The position numbers and the translations under genes were made by a program. Positions 51,137 through 59,761 of a DNA stretch of 64,000 bases are shown one piece after another (positions within the stretch are counted from its first letter, which is position 1; every line of letters starts with the position of its first letter). The notes beneath the pieces were generated by a model. The model was not told where the DNA came from. It did no database searches and saw only the letters and a list, made by a program, of their open reading frames with translations. Source of the stretch: [Actinomadura] parvosata subsp. kistnae (GTDB lineage Bacteria; Actinomycetota; Actinomycetes; Streptosporangiales; Streptosporangiaceae); NCBI RefSeq assembly GCF_900323885.1, contig NZ_OOHJ01000022.1, positions 434,001 through 498,000 on the forward strand, read 5' to 3'.

Positions 51137-52192
51137 TCAGGCGTCGGGGGCGAGGGGTGGGCCGTCGGGCAGGCCCTCGGGGTCGCGCCAGGTGGCCAGG
51201 AAGCGCTCGGCCACCTCGCACGAGGCGGCGAACGGCCCGTCCGGATGCTCCATCGCCTGCCGGGTGAGCGCGGCGATCCGCTCCTCCACCACGGCCCGCG
51301 CGGAGGCGGCGTCATGGACCTCGCCGGAGCGATCGCCCAGGTAACCGATCGTGGCGCCGGCGCTGCACACGAAGTCCGCCAGCGTGACCACGCCCCGCTC
51401 CCGCAGCACGCGCAGGCCCGCCTCGGTGTAGGGGACGTTCGCCGCCGGGGCCACCACGCGGGCGCGCACCCGGCCGGCCCGTTCGGCGGTCAGCGTCCCG
51501 GTGCGGGCGCCGGGCACGAGCACGTCCGCGGCCACCTCGTACAAGGACTCGGGCGGGAGCACGGGCAGCCCGAGACGGGTCACGCAGGCGTCGCCGTGCT
51601 CGGCCCGCAGCCGCTCCAGCGCGGCCACGTCCAGGCCGTCCGGGTCGGCGACGCAGCCGTACAAGGTGGACAGGGCGACGACGCGCGCCCCGCGCAGCAC
51701 GGCCTCGCGCACGACCGCGCCGCCCACCTTGCCGAACCCCTCCACCGCCAGTGTCCGCCCGGCCAGCCCGCCGAGCGCCGTCTCCGCCGCCACCACCACG
51801 CCGAGACCGGTCACCATCGTGTCCACCGGCTCGCCGCCCACCTCCTGGTGCATCACCGAGCCGGGGCGGTAGTCGGGCAGCGAGGCGAAGTCCTCCGTAC
51901 GGGTGCCCAGGTCCGAAGCGGTGAGGAAGCCGCCCTTCTCGACCATCGGGGTGATCTCCTGGCAGTAGCGCTCCAGCACCGCGTCCCGGTCCTCGTCGCC
52001 GGCCCGCAGCACCGCCTTGGCCCCGCCGATCGGCTCCCCCAGCACGGCCAGCTTGTACGTCATCGCCCGCGCCAGCAGCCCCGCCTCGCCGGCCGTCACG
52101 TCGGGGGCGAGTCGCGTTCCGCCCGCGCTCGTCGGGCAGTCGAGGTCGAAGGCCACGTAACCGTCCACGGAGACGAGCTCCACGATCCTCAT
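51137..52192 (-). CDS. Glu/Leu/Phe/Val dehydrogenase
   Basis: This 351-residue NAD-dependent amino-acid dehydrogenase has the catalytic-lysine region MTYKLAVLGEPIGGAKAVL, NAD-loop VEGFGKVGGAVV and the dimer motif APAANVPYTEAGLRVL. It deaminates an amino acid reversibly (valine/leucine-type in streptomycetes, unresolved here). ATG has GGGGGAG about 4 nt upstream. The promoter region contains an inverted repeat (52211-52235). Confidence 0.85.
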   Translation of the reverse strand: MRIVELVSVDGYVAFDLDCPTSAGGTRLAPDVTAGEAGLLARAMTYKLAVLGEPIGGAKAVLRAGDEDRDAVLERYCQEITPMVEKGGFLTASDLGTRTEDFASLPDYRPGSVMHQEVGGEPVDTMVTGLGVVVAAETALGGLAGRTLAVEGFGKVGGAVVREAVLRGARVVALSTLYGCVADPDGLDVAALERLRAEHGDACVTRLGLPVLPPESLYEVAADVLVPGARTGTLTAERAGRVRARVVAPAANVPYTEAGLRVLRERGVVTLADFVCSAGATIGYLGDRSGEVHDAASARAVVEERIAALTRQAMEHPDGPFAASCEVAERFLATWRDPEGLPDGPPLAPDA

Positions 52193-52210
52193 GCGCTCCC
52201 CCTCATCGCC

Positions 52211-52235
52211 TGTCCGATACCGTGAATATCGGGCA
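52211..52235. promoter_or_regulatory. Inverted repeat in the amino-acid dehydrogenase promoter
   Basis: TGTCCGATA and TATCGGGCA form 9-bp arms with one mismatch, separated by CCGTGAA, 19 bp before the start at 52192. Confidence 0.5.
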
Positions 52236-52249
52236 GACCGGGCTCCGGG

Positions 52250-53656
52250 TCAAGGTCCACTGTGCGCGTGGCAGGGGTACATGGCGACCGTCCCGTAACC
52301 GCCGAACGGCTCCCAGTCCGCGCCGCCCGTGAGCCTGCTCCACTCCTCCCAGGTCAGTTCGGGCCGCCTGATGTCGCAGTACTCGTCCAGCGGATGGGCG
52401 GCCAGGCCGGCCAGCCCGGTGAGGTCCCAGAACTGGACGCCTCCGTCCCAGCTCGACATCAGGGCGACCCGGCCGTCACCGCTCAGGGCCACGTCGCCGA
52501 TGTTCTCCGTTTCGCCGCTCAGCGTGGCCACCCGGACCGGGCTCGACAGCCGGGACAGATCCAGCAGGACACCTTCGCCGGAGTCGCCGGCGACGAAGGC
52601 CAGCCTGCCGTCCGAGGCCAGGGCGATCTCGGTCACGTCCACATCGGTCACGACCCCCACCTGATGGGGGTACGAGGGGTCGCGGATCTCCCAGGCGTCG
52701 AGCCGCATCAGGTCGGCGAGCAGCGCGGTCCGCCCGTCGGCGCTCATGTCCATGGCCGCGGCGGGGCCGGTGAACGCGGGAGCGGCCGCCTTGACCGGGC
52801 GGCCGGGATCGGTCAGGTCCCAGATCGTCGTCGAGACTCCGCTGCCGGCGTCGGCGACGACGGTGGCGGTCCTGCCGTCCGCGCTCAGCGCCAGTTCCTC
52901 CACCCCTCCCGCGCCGATCGGGATGTCCGGCAGGCGGGCCGGGCGGAAGCGGTCGGACAGGTCCCACACCCTCACCCGCCCGTCGTCGTCACCGGCGACG
53001 GCCAGCCGGGTGTCCCCGGACAGGGCCAGCGTCCGGATCCCGCCGCCCTTCCCCCCTTTGGCGAGCGTGGCCGCGCGGACGGGGCGCGCCGGGCGGGCGA
53101 GGTCCCACACCAGGATCGCGCCGCTCTCGTCGCCGGTCAGGGCGGTGCGGCCGTCGGCGGCCAGCGCGACCGCGCTCACCTCCTTGCGATGCCCCTTCAG
53201 CAGGGCGAGGCGGCCGGCCGCGTCATCACCGTCACCGTCGCCGTCTTCCGGCCTGAGCCAGGTCGTCAGGTCCCACACACCGACTCCGCCCGCGTCCTCG
53301 GCGAGCGCGATCCGCCCGTCGGCGCTCAGCGCCACGGACTGGTTGGCGTACATGGGGTCGGTCAGCGGCTCGCGCCTGTTCCTGAGCACGCTGTCCACCA
53401 GCCCGCGGCGCGTCAGCTCGTCATTGTTGACGGCGATCGCGGCGGCGCCGATGTCCGCCGCCTTGCCCGGGTCGGACTCGCGCAACTCGGCCGCGTGCAG
53501 CGCGAGGCCGCGGGCCAGGGCGGCCCGCTCCTGGGCCGAGGCCCGGTCGTGCTCGTGCTTCCACCCGTACGCCGCCACCGCCAGTGCCGCGATCAAGCAG
53601 AGCACCGCCGCCACGACGAGCGCCCGCCGGCGGCGCGGCTCCGTTCCAGCAGTCAT
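52250..53656 (-). CDS. Membrane-anchored WD40-repeat protein
   Basis: This 468-residue protein has a single N-terminal membrane helix (about residues 11-31, RALVVAAVLCLIAALAVAAYGW), a helical stalk (HDRASAQERAALARGLALHA...) and a C-terminal seven-bladed beta-propeller. The blades show WD-type ends: VWDLTTW, LVWDLARP, VWDLSDRF, IWDLTDPGRP, AWEIRD, LDLSRL and FWDLTGL. Related domains occur at the C-terminus of actinobacterial kinase/ATPase sensor proteins, but the ATPase half is absent here. It is transcribed divergently from the peptide/ligase/protease module and is presumably extracytoplasmic. ATG 53656 is preferred; the frame is open to 53770 without sensible sequence. Confidence 0.78.
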   Translation of the reverse strand: MTAGTEPRRRRALVVAAVLCLIAALAVAAYGWKHEHDRASAQERAALARGLALHAAELRESDPGKAADIGAAAIAVNNDELTRRGLVDSVLRNRREPLTDPMYANQSVALSADGRIALAEDAGGVGVWDLTTWLRPEDGDGDGDDAAGRLALLKGHRKEVSAVALAADGRTALTGDESGAILVWDLARPARPVRAATLAKGGKGGGIRTLALSGDTRLAVAGDDDGRVRVWDLSDRFRPARLPDIPIGAGGVEELALSADGRTATVVADAGSGVSTTIWDLTDPGRPVKAAAPAFTGPAAAMDMSADGRTALLADLMRLDAWEIRDPSYPHQVGVVTDVDVTEIALASDGRLAFVAGDSGEGVLLDLSRLSSPVRVATLSGETENIGDVALSGDGRVALMSSWDGGVQFWDLTGLAGLAAHPLDEYCDIRRPELTWEEWSRLTGGADWEPFGGYGTVAMYPCHAHSGP

Positions 53657-53803
53657 CTCGCCACAGCTCCCGCCTCGACGCCCGCTCGCTGCCGGAGATC
53701 TTGCCCTTTGTAGTGGTTGTGTAGGAAGTCTCTGGCGGCCGCTCACATCCTTGACCGCAGAGGGCGCCACCCGGTGCGCCCCCTGAGTACCAGGGAGATC
53801 CCT

Positions 53804-53881
53804 ATGGTCAAGACGGCCCGTCGCTACGCGAAGTACGCCATCAGCACCCTCTCCACCGCCATCTTCGTGCTGAACGGCTGA
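53804..53881 (+). CDS. 25-residue precursor-like peptide
   Basis: ATG with CAGGGAGAT about 6 nt upstream opens a 25-codon frame ending TGA. The first 11 residues are basic (MVKTARRYAKY) and the rest is hydrophobic and Ser/Thr-rich, ending IFVLNG. The peptide looks like a short signal-anchor or amphipathic helix. A perfect 10-bp hairpin lies 15 bp after the stop and the ligase gene starts 25 bp beyond it, a layout typical of precursor-peptide genes with a read-through terminator that makes more precursor than enzyme. I do not recognise the peptide family. Ligase and intramembrane protease genes follow on the same strand. Confidence 0.6.
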   Translation: MVKTARRYAKYAISTLSTAIFVLNG

Positions 53882-53895
53882 CGAGGACGAGTGAA

Positions 53896-53920
53896 CCCCC
53901 GGGAGGGCGTCTCCCGGGGG
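53896..53920 (+). terminator. Hairpin between the peptide gene and the ligase gene
   Basis: CCCCCGGGAG pairs with CTCCCGGGGG around a GGCGT loop, without a T-run. It probably attenuates transcription so that the upstream peptide is made in excess. Confidence 0.7.
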
Positions 53921-53945
53921 ACACCCACGAGCGGAGGGACGAGGC

Positions 53946-55346
53946 GTGTTCGGGACCGCGGTACGCCAGCTCGGCTATGCCTGGTCGATGATGTCGGGGC
54001 GCAGGTTCCGCCTGCGGGACGTGGGCGCGCTGGTCGACGACATGCGCGAGACCCTGGAGACGTTCGGCTCGCCCGGTGAGGGGGCCGACGACCTGCTCGC
54101 GGGCAACGACCCCGAGCTCCAGGAGGACCTCACCCGGCGGCGGCTGCGGCGCACGGTGCGGCACGCGGCGGCCGAAAGCCCCTACTACCGGCACTGGTTC
54201 GCGGCGAACGGCGTGGATCCCGCCTCCATCACGCCGGACACCCTGGCCACGATCGCCCTCACCTCCAAGGCCGACCTGCGCGGCAGGCCCGCGGCCTTCG
54301 TCTCCGACCGGGCCAGGCCGGCCGTGCTCGCCCACACCACCGGCACGACGGGGACGCCGACGCTCGTCTGGTTCTCGGCGTACGAGATCGAGCTGATGTC
54401 GTCGCTGTCGGCGCTCGCCCTCATGATGGCCGGGAACCTGCGCTCCGACGACGTGTGGGCCAACGCGATCAGCTCCCGCTCCATCGCGCAGATCCTCACC
54501 GAGCGGGCCGTCACCCTGACCGGGGCGGCCTTCGCGCACCTGGGCGCCATCGACCCGGCGGCGACGCTCGACCGGCTGGCGACCCCGCTGCACGTACCGG
54601 GCAAACGCCCGCAGATCACCCACCTCAACCTGACCGCCTCCTACCTGGCGGCGCTCGTGCAGGAGGCGGACCGGGGCGGCTGGAAGGCCGGCGACTTCGC
54701 GCTCACCACCATCTGGTCCGGCGGCGAGGTGCTCACCGACGCGCTGCGCGAGCGGGCCGAGCAGGTGTTCGGTGCGGAGGTCCGCGACGGCTACTCCATG
54801 ACCGAGATCGCCCCCGTCTCCGGCCGCGTCTGCGCCGACGGGCACCTGCACCTGCCGCCCGACCAGGGGCTGATCGAGATACTCGACCCCGTCACGCTGG
54901 CCCCCGCCGCCCCCGGCGAGATCGGCACGATCGTGGTCACCCCGTACTCGACGTTCCGCGACACCACGCTCCTGCTCAGGTACGTCACCGGCGACCTCGT
55001 CCGCGTCCTGCCCGAAGGCGAGACGCCCACGTGCGCGCTGGCCGCCCTGCCCGCCACCTCCCGCGTGCTCGGCCGCCGCTCCCCCGGCGGGCTCACCACC
55101 CGGGACGTCCTCGACCTGCTCCAGGCCGAGCCCGCGCTGCCGCTCCCCACCCGGTACGCGCTGGACGGCGACCTGCTCTACGTGGTCGCGGGCAAACACG
55201 ACCCCGGCCTGCTCGGCCGCCTGGAGGAACGCGCCCACGGGACGCCCCTGACCGGCATCGTCCTGGTCGAGACCGCCGAGGACCTGCCCGAGCCCTGCCG
55301 GCTGCGCGCCGATCTGCTGGAGCTCAGCTTCGAGCGAGGACTGTGA
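53946..55346 (+). CDS. PaaK/F390-synthetase-like AMP-forming ligase
   Basis: This 466-residue adenylate-forming enzyme of the phenylacetate-CoA ligase / coenzyme F390 synthetase / CapK group has the ATP phosphate loop TTGTTGTPT (131-139), SGGE (258-261), the adenine motif DGYSMTE (281-287) and LLRYVTGDLVR (343-353). The C-terminal domain is short and diverged. Such enzymes activate a carboxylate as acyl-AMP and pass it to CoA, an amine or a thiol. No CoA-pathway gene is adjacent. Its direct partners are the 25-residue peptide gene upstream and the membrane protease downstream (stop/start overlap TGATG), so the activated carboxylate could belong to the peptide or to a group joined to it. That role is inference. 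GTG start with GAGGGACGAG upstream. Confidence 0.82.
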   Translation: MFGTAVRQLGYAWSMMSGRRFRLRDVGALVDDMRETLETFGSPGEGADDLLAGNDPELQEDLTRRRLRRTVRHAAAESPYYRHWFAANGVDPASITPDTLATIALTSKADLRGRPAAFVSDRARPAVLAHTTGTTGTPTLVWFSAYEIELMSSLSALALMMAGNLRSDDVWANAISSRSIAQILTERAVTLTGAAFAHLGAIDPAATLDRLATPLHVPGKRPQITHLNLTASYLAALVQEADRGGWKAGDFALTTIWSGGEVLTDALRERAEQVFGAEVRDGYSMTEIAPVSGRVCADGHLHLPPDQGLIEILDPVTLAPAAPGEIGTIVVTPYSTFRDTTLLLRYVTGDLVRVLPEGETPTCALAALPATSRVLGRRSPGGLTTRDVLDLLQAEPALPLPTRYALDGDLLYVVAGKHDPGLLGRLEERAHGTPLTGIVLVETAEDLPEPCRLRADLLELSFERGL

Positions 55347-56322
55347 TGACCCCGAACGTCCTGGCGCTGTACGCGCTCGTCGCCCTCACCGTCGCGCTCG
55401 CCGTCGGTTACCTGGGCCGCTACGTCATCCCCCGCCCGCCCGTCGGCCGGATGGTCGGCGCGGACATCGCGGTCATGGTGACCGCGCTCGTCGTGCTGCC
55501 GTTCGCGTACCTGCACGTGCCCGCCGGGGTCGTGGTGTCGATCTTCGGGCTCGTGGTCCTGACCCTGACCCAGCTCACGCTCGCGCCCGTGCTCGGCGGC
55601 CGATGGGCCATGATCACGGCGCTCGCCCTGTGCGCGGCCGACGTGGCCGCCTACCTCGCCGGACTGCCCCTGGCGCTGCTCGTCGTCAACGACGCGCTGC
55701 TGATCCTGCTCGTCGTCGGCGTGGTCAACCTGTGGGCGCAGGCCGCCGTCACCCCCGCCCAGATCGCCGCACTCGCCGCCGCCCTCACCGTGTACGACAC
55801 GCTGGCGACCGGCATGAGCTCGCTCACCGCCGACTTCGTCCAGCGCATGCAGGGCCTGCCGTTCGCGCCCGTCCTGGCCACCTCCCACGGCCCGAACCCG
55901 TCACTGATCGGGCTCGGCGATTGCCTGATGCTGTCGGTCTGGCCCGTCGTGGCGCTGCGCGCCTACGGCAGGGCGGCCGCGTGGGCGGCGGCCGGGCTGG
56001 AGGCCGTGCTGCTGGCCGCCTCCATCGCCTTCGTCCTCACCGGCGGACGGCCGATGCCGCTGCTGACCGTGCTCGGGCCGCTGATCGTCGCGCAGTGGCT
56101 GTACTGGCGGCGGTGGCTGGCCCGCGCCACCCCGCCCCCGACGCGTCCCCTGATCGATCGGGCGTTGCAGGTCGCGCACGCGGAGGCGCCCGCCGGGGTG
56201 TGGGTCGCCCTGTCGCCGTCGGGCGCCCCGTGGCCGAGGGCGCCACGCCGGGCCTGGCCCGCCGCGAGGCCCGCCTGTCCGGCACCCAGGAGCCTCCCGT
56301 CGTCTGGCGCCTCCACGAATAA
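55346..56322 (+). CDS. GxGD-type intramembrane aspartyl protease-like membrane protein; one frame break near 56220
   Basis: This protein of about 325 residues has eight or so hydrophobic helices. Two motifs stand out: Y150-D151 in LTVYDTLATG within one helix and G189-L190-G191-D192 in SLIGLGDCLML in the next. The spacing is 41 residues, and the YD ... GxGD pair is the active-site signature of presenilin/signal-peptide-peptidase (family A22) proteases. RPMPLLTV near residue 236 could play the part of the PAL motif. The C-terminal soluble tail reads LQVAHAEAPAGVWVALSPSG and then, after restoring one base near 56220, RPVAEGATPGLARREARLSG and QEPPVVWRLHE to 56322; without correction it runs on as nonsense. 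ATG shares one base with the ligase stop (TGATG). A prepilin-peptidase relationship is the main alternative. Confidence 0.7.
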
Positions 56323-56354
56323 CCCCCCGAAACGCCGTGGGCAGCGAGGGGAGG

Positions 56355-59300
56355 TCATTCGGCCAGGTATGCCGCCACCTGCCTGGCCTCCGCCGCGTCG
56401 CCGAACAGGGCGAGCGAGCCGCGCCACGCCGCCGCCGACTCCTCACGGCGGCCCAGCAACGCGTGTGCCCGGCCCAGCTCCCTGAGCGTGCGGGCCCGCC
56501 ACACCTGGGGCCCGTCGCCGCCGAGCCGTTCCAGCGCCGACCGCAGATGCCCGAGCGCCCGGCCGGGATCGCCCTGGCGCAGGCGCACGACGCCCAGCGC
56601 GTGCCCGGCCAGCGCCTCACCGAGCGCGTCCCCGCACTCCACGAACAACCGCAGGCTCTCCCCCAGCGTCTCGGCCGCCTCGTCGAAGCGGCCCAGCGCG
56701 CCCAGCGCCTCGCCGAGACGGCGCAGCACCTTGCTCATCTCGCCCCGGTCGCCGGTGGCCCGCGCGGTCAGCAGGCTCTCCCGGTAGCACGCGACGGCCT
56801 CCGCCGTCTCCCCCTGCTGGTAGAGGGAGGTGCCGAGGGCGCGCAGCAGGTTGCCGCGAATCGTGTGGTCCTCGTCGCGGGCCACCGCCAGCCGCGCCCT
56901 GGCGATCTCCACGGCCCGGCCGTGCTCGCCCCGTTCGAGGTGGATCCAGACGGGCCATGTCCACGCGTACGCCAGGCCCGCCGTGTCGCCGTGGGCGGCC
57001 AGCAGGTCGAGCGAGGCGTACGCGTCGGCCAGCGCCTCCTCCAGCCGGCCCATGCCGTGGCGGGCGGCGGCCCTGCTGATGAGCGCGTACGCGGCGCCGT
57101 GCCCGTCGCCGGCGCGCCCCAGATCCGCCAGCAGCGTGCCGCACTCCGCCTCGCCCCGTTCGTAACGGCCCCGCTCGATGTCCACCGCGACCAGCAGCAG
57201 CCTCGCCCGCAGCGCCGCCCGCTCGTCGCCGAGCCCGAGCACGACCCGCTGCACGTGCTCGGCGTCGTCGAGGAAGCGGTCCATGAGCAGGTACGCGGTG
57301 AGGTGGTGGGCCAGCTCGGCGGCGACGCCCACGAGCCCGAGCTCGGCGGCCGTGGTGACGGCGACCATCAACGTCCGCCGCTCGGCCGCCAGCCACGCCG
57401 CACCGGCCCGCATCCCGCGAACCGCCCCGTCCAGGGAAGCTTGCCCAGCCGGTGCGCCGTTGGTGTGCCCGGACCGCGTGTCGGCGGCCCGACCGATCGG
57501 TGCGGCGGTGGAGGGGGCCGGGTAGGGCGGGGCAAGGGGGATCGGCAGGTGGTGGGTGGCGGACTTCGTGCGGCGCAGGCACTCCAGCACGTGCCTGGTC
57601 AGCGCCTCGCGTCGCCGCGACGGGGATTCCTCCGCCTCGGCCCGTTCCCGTGCGTACACGCGGAGCAGGTCGTGCAGGCGGTAGCGGGGCTGGCCGGCGC
57701 CGTCCACCTCGGTCGAGGTGAGCATCCCCCGGGCGACCAGCGTCTCCAGCGCCGCATCCGCCTCCAGACCGAAGGCCCCGTCCTGTCCGGACGGGGCCGG
57801 GCCGAGGAGGGCTGCGACCGACCATTCCGCGACGCTGTCCAGGCCCGCCAGCCCCAGCAGGCGGAAGGCGTGGCGGGCCGATTCGGGGAGGGCCGCGTAG
57901 CTGGGCTCGAAGGTGGCGCGGACGTCCAGGCCGCCCACGACCAGCTCGTCCAGGCCGCGTCCGGCGAGCCGGGTGGCGAGCTCGCTGACCGGCCACACCG
58001 GGCGGGTGGCCAGGCGGGCGCCCGCGACCCGGATGGCCAGCGGCAGCCGGCCGCAGGAGCGCAGGATCTGCTCGGCCGCGCCGGGTGCCGTCCCGATGCG
58101 GCCGGGGCCGGCCACGCGTTCGAGCAGCATCCGGGCGTCCTTCTCGCCGGGCAGGTCGAGCGCGAGCCGTTCGGCGCCCTCCAGGGCGGGCAGCCGGGAG
58201 CGGGAGGTCACCAGGACGGCGCCGCGCGGCGTGCCCGGCAGGAGGGGGCGGAGCTGGGCCTCCTCGACCGCTTCGTCCAGCACGACGAGCACCGCCCGGT
58301 CGGCGAGCCGCTGGCGCAGGAGCCGGGCGCGTTCCTCGGCGGAGGCGGGGATGGCGGCGCCGTCGAGGCCGAGGGAGCGCAGCAGCACGTCCAGCAGCTC
58401 GCCGGGCTCGCGCGGGCCGCGGGCGTCCTGGCCGAGCCGGACGAACAGCTGGCCGTCGGGGTAGTCGGCGCGCAGAAGGTGGGCGAGGTGGACGGCGAGC
58501 GTCGTCTTGCCGATGCCGGGCAGGCCGGAGACGATCACGATGGGCGGGCTGAGGCGTCCCTCCCGGGCTCGCAGCAGCGCCGTCAGCTCGGCGATCTCCG
58601 CCTCTCTCCCGACGAAGTCGGCGGTGTCGGCGGGCAGCTGGCACAACCTCCGGAACGGCACGGGCACGCCACCCACCTCCGGGTCCCGCACCCGATGCGG
58701 CCCCAGCCCCGCCCACCCCTCGGGACCGCTGTCCGGGTTCGGGGTGGTAGGTGGGCGGCGCGACTCCGAGCGGGCGTCCGGGCCGTCCCGCCCCGGCGGC
58801 GCAGCGCGCGGACGGCGCGACTCCGATCGGGCGTCCGGGTCGTCGTGCCCCCGCAGCGTGGCGCGCGGGCGGCGCGGCTCCGGGCGGGTGGCGAGGTCGT
58901 CGGAGCCGGCCAGGAGGGCGGCGTGGAGGCGGCGGAGCTCGGGGCCCGGCTCGATGCCGAGCTCGGCGACCAACAACTCGCGGGCCTGGCGGAAGGCGTC
59001 GAGGGCTTCGTCGCGCCGCCCGCTGCGGTGCAGGGCGACCACGAGCTGTTCCCATGATCGCTCCCGCAGCGGGTGGGCGGCGACGAGGGCGCGGAGTTCG
59101 GCGACGAGGTCTTCACGGCCGAGGGCGAGCCGCACGTCGACCCATTCCGACCGGGCCACTTCCAGGCGTTCTTCCAGCTCGGTGACGCGCGGCGCGAGGG
59201 CCCGGCTGAGCGGCACGTCCTCGGCGGGGGTGCCGCGCCACAGGGCGATGGCGGTCGCGTACTCGCGTTCGGCCGCCTCCAGGTCGCCGGCCGCGCGTGC

Positions 59301-59624
59301 GGCGCGGGCGCGGCGCAGGCCCTCCTCGAACGCGTGGAGGTCGAGCCGCCCCGGCGGCACCTCGCAGACGTATCCGGACCCTTCGGTGCGTACTTCCAGG
59401 CCGCTGCCGTCCAGGAGGCGGCGGAGCTGGTGCACGTACGTCTGGATGTTGGCGACGGCGGAGCGGGGCGGGTCGTCCCAGACGGCGGCGATGAGCCGTT
59501 CGGTGGAGACGGTGGCGTTGGGGTGGAGCAGGAGGGCGGCGATGACCGCCCGCTGCTTGCGGCTGAGCCGGACCCGGCCTTCGGGGCCGTTGAGGCGGAT
59601 GGTGCCCAGGATCGCGAAGTCCAC
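56355..59624 (-). CDS. SARP-type regulator with NB-ARC ATPase and TPR domains (AfsR-like)
   Basis: This 1089-residue antibiotic-regulatory-type activator has an OmpR-like winged helix at residues 1-92 (RLSRKQRAVIAALLLHPN ... YVHQLRRLLDG) and a bacterial transcriptional activation domain at about 95-245. A Pro/Arg linker follows (about 246-320), then an NB-ARC/STAND ATPase with Walker A GLPGIGKTT near residue 367 and LVVLDEAVEEAQL. TPR repeats (KVLRRLGEALGALGRFDEAAE...) continue to the end. SARPs activate secondary-metabolite clusters by binding direct heptamer repeats near -35. It is convergent with the protease module and divergent from the O-methyltransferase; either could be its target. 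The linker carries a 57-bp coding repeat. GTG start has GGGAGGA upstream. Confidence 0.88.
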   Translation of the reverse strand: MDFAILGTIRLNGPEGRVRLSRKQRAVIAALLLHPNATVSTERLIAAVWDDPPRSAVANIQTYVHQLRRLLDGSGLEVRTEGSGYVCEVPPGRLDLHAFEEGLRRARAARAAGDLEAAEREYATAIALWRGTPAEDVPLSRALAPRVTELEERLEVARSEWVDVRLALGREDLVAELRALVAAHPLRERSWEQLVVALHRSGRRDEALDAFRQARELLVAELGIEPGPELRRLHAALLAGSDDLATRPEPRRPRATLRGHDDPDARSESRRPRAAPPGRDGPDARSESRRPPTTPNPDSGPEGWAGLGPHRVRDPEVGGVPVPFRRLCQLPADTADFVGREAEIAELTALLRAREGRLSPPIVIVSGLPGIGKTTLAVHLAHLLRADYPDGQLFVRLGQDARGPREPGELLDVLLRSLGLDGAAIPASAEERARLLRQRLADRAVLVVLDEAVEEAQLRPLLPGTPRGAVLVTSRSRLPALEGAERLALDLPGEKDARMLLERVAGPGRIGTAPGAAEQILRSCGRLPLAIRVAGARLATRPVWPVSELATRLAGRGLDELVVGGLDVRATFEPSYAALPESARHAFRLLGLAGLDSVAEWSVAALLGPAPSGQDGAFGLEADAALETLVARGMLTSTEVDGAGQPRYRLHDLLRVYARERAEAEESPSRRREALTRHVLECLRRTKSATHHLPIPLAPPYPAPSTAAPIGRAADTRSGHTNGAPAGQASLDGAVRGMRAGAAWLAAERRTLMVAVTTAAELGLVGVAAELAHHLTAYLLMDRFLDDAEHVQRVVLGLGDERAALRARLLLVAVDIERGRYERGEAECGTLLADLGRAGDGHGAAYALISRAAARHGMGRLEEALADAYASLDLLAAHGDTAGLAYAWTWPVWIHLERGEHGRAVEIARARLAVARDEDHTIRGNLLRALGTSLYQQGETAEAVACYRESLLTARATGDRGEMSKVLRRLGEALGALGRFDEAAETLGESLRLFVECGDALGEALAGHALGVVRLRQGDPGRALGHLRSALERLGGDGPQVWRARTLRELGRAHALLGRREESAAAWRGSLALFGDAAEARQVAAYLAE
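58756..58900 (-). repeat. 57-bp coding repeat in the SARP linker
   Basis: Units starting at 58756, 58813 and 58870 encode a 19-residue repeat containing PDARSESRRP. The last unit is degenerate. It lengthens the hinge between the activation and ATPase domains. Confidence 0.75.
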
Positions 59625-59761
59625 CGGTCCTCCCTCGCGCTCGATCCAGAAGATCAGCTTTCCGGAAGGCAGTACACCTCTCGTTAACGGGTTTTGACAA
59701 TCACGGCAAGCGGCAACACATCACCCATGACACCATCCGTCCCGGGTGTCATAGTGAGTCC

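Noticed and set aside
49806-51344. 512-codon plus-strand frame with GAGGAGG near its start
   Set aside because: Arg/Pro/Ala-rich shadow of the MFS gene; the ribosome-like site is only one base from the ATG.
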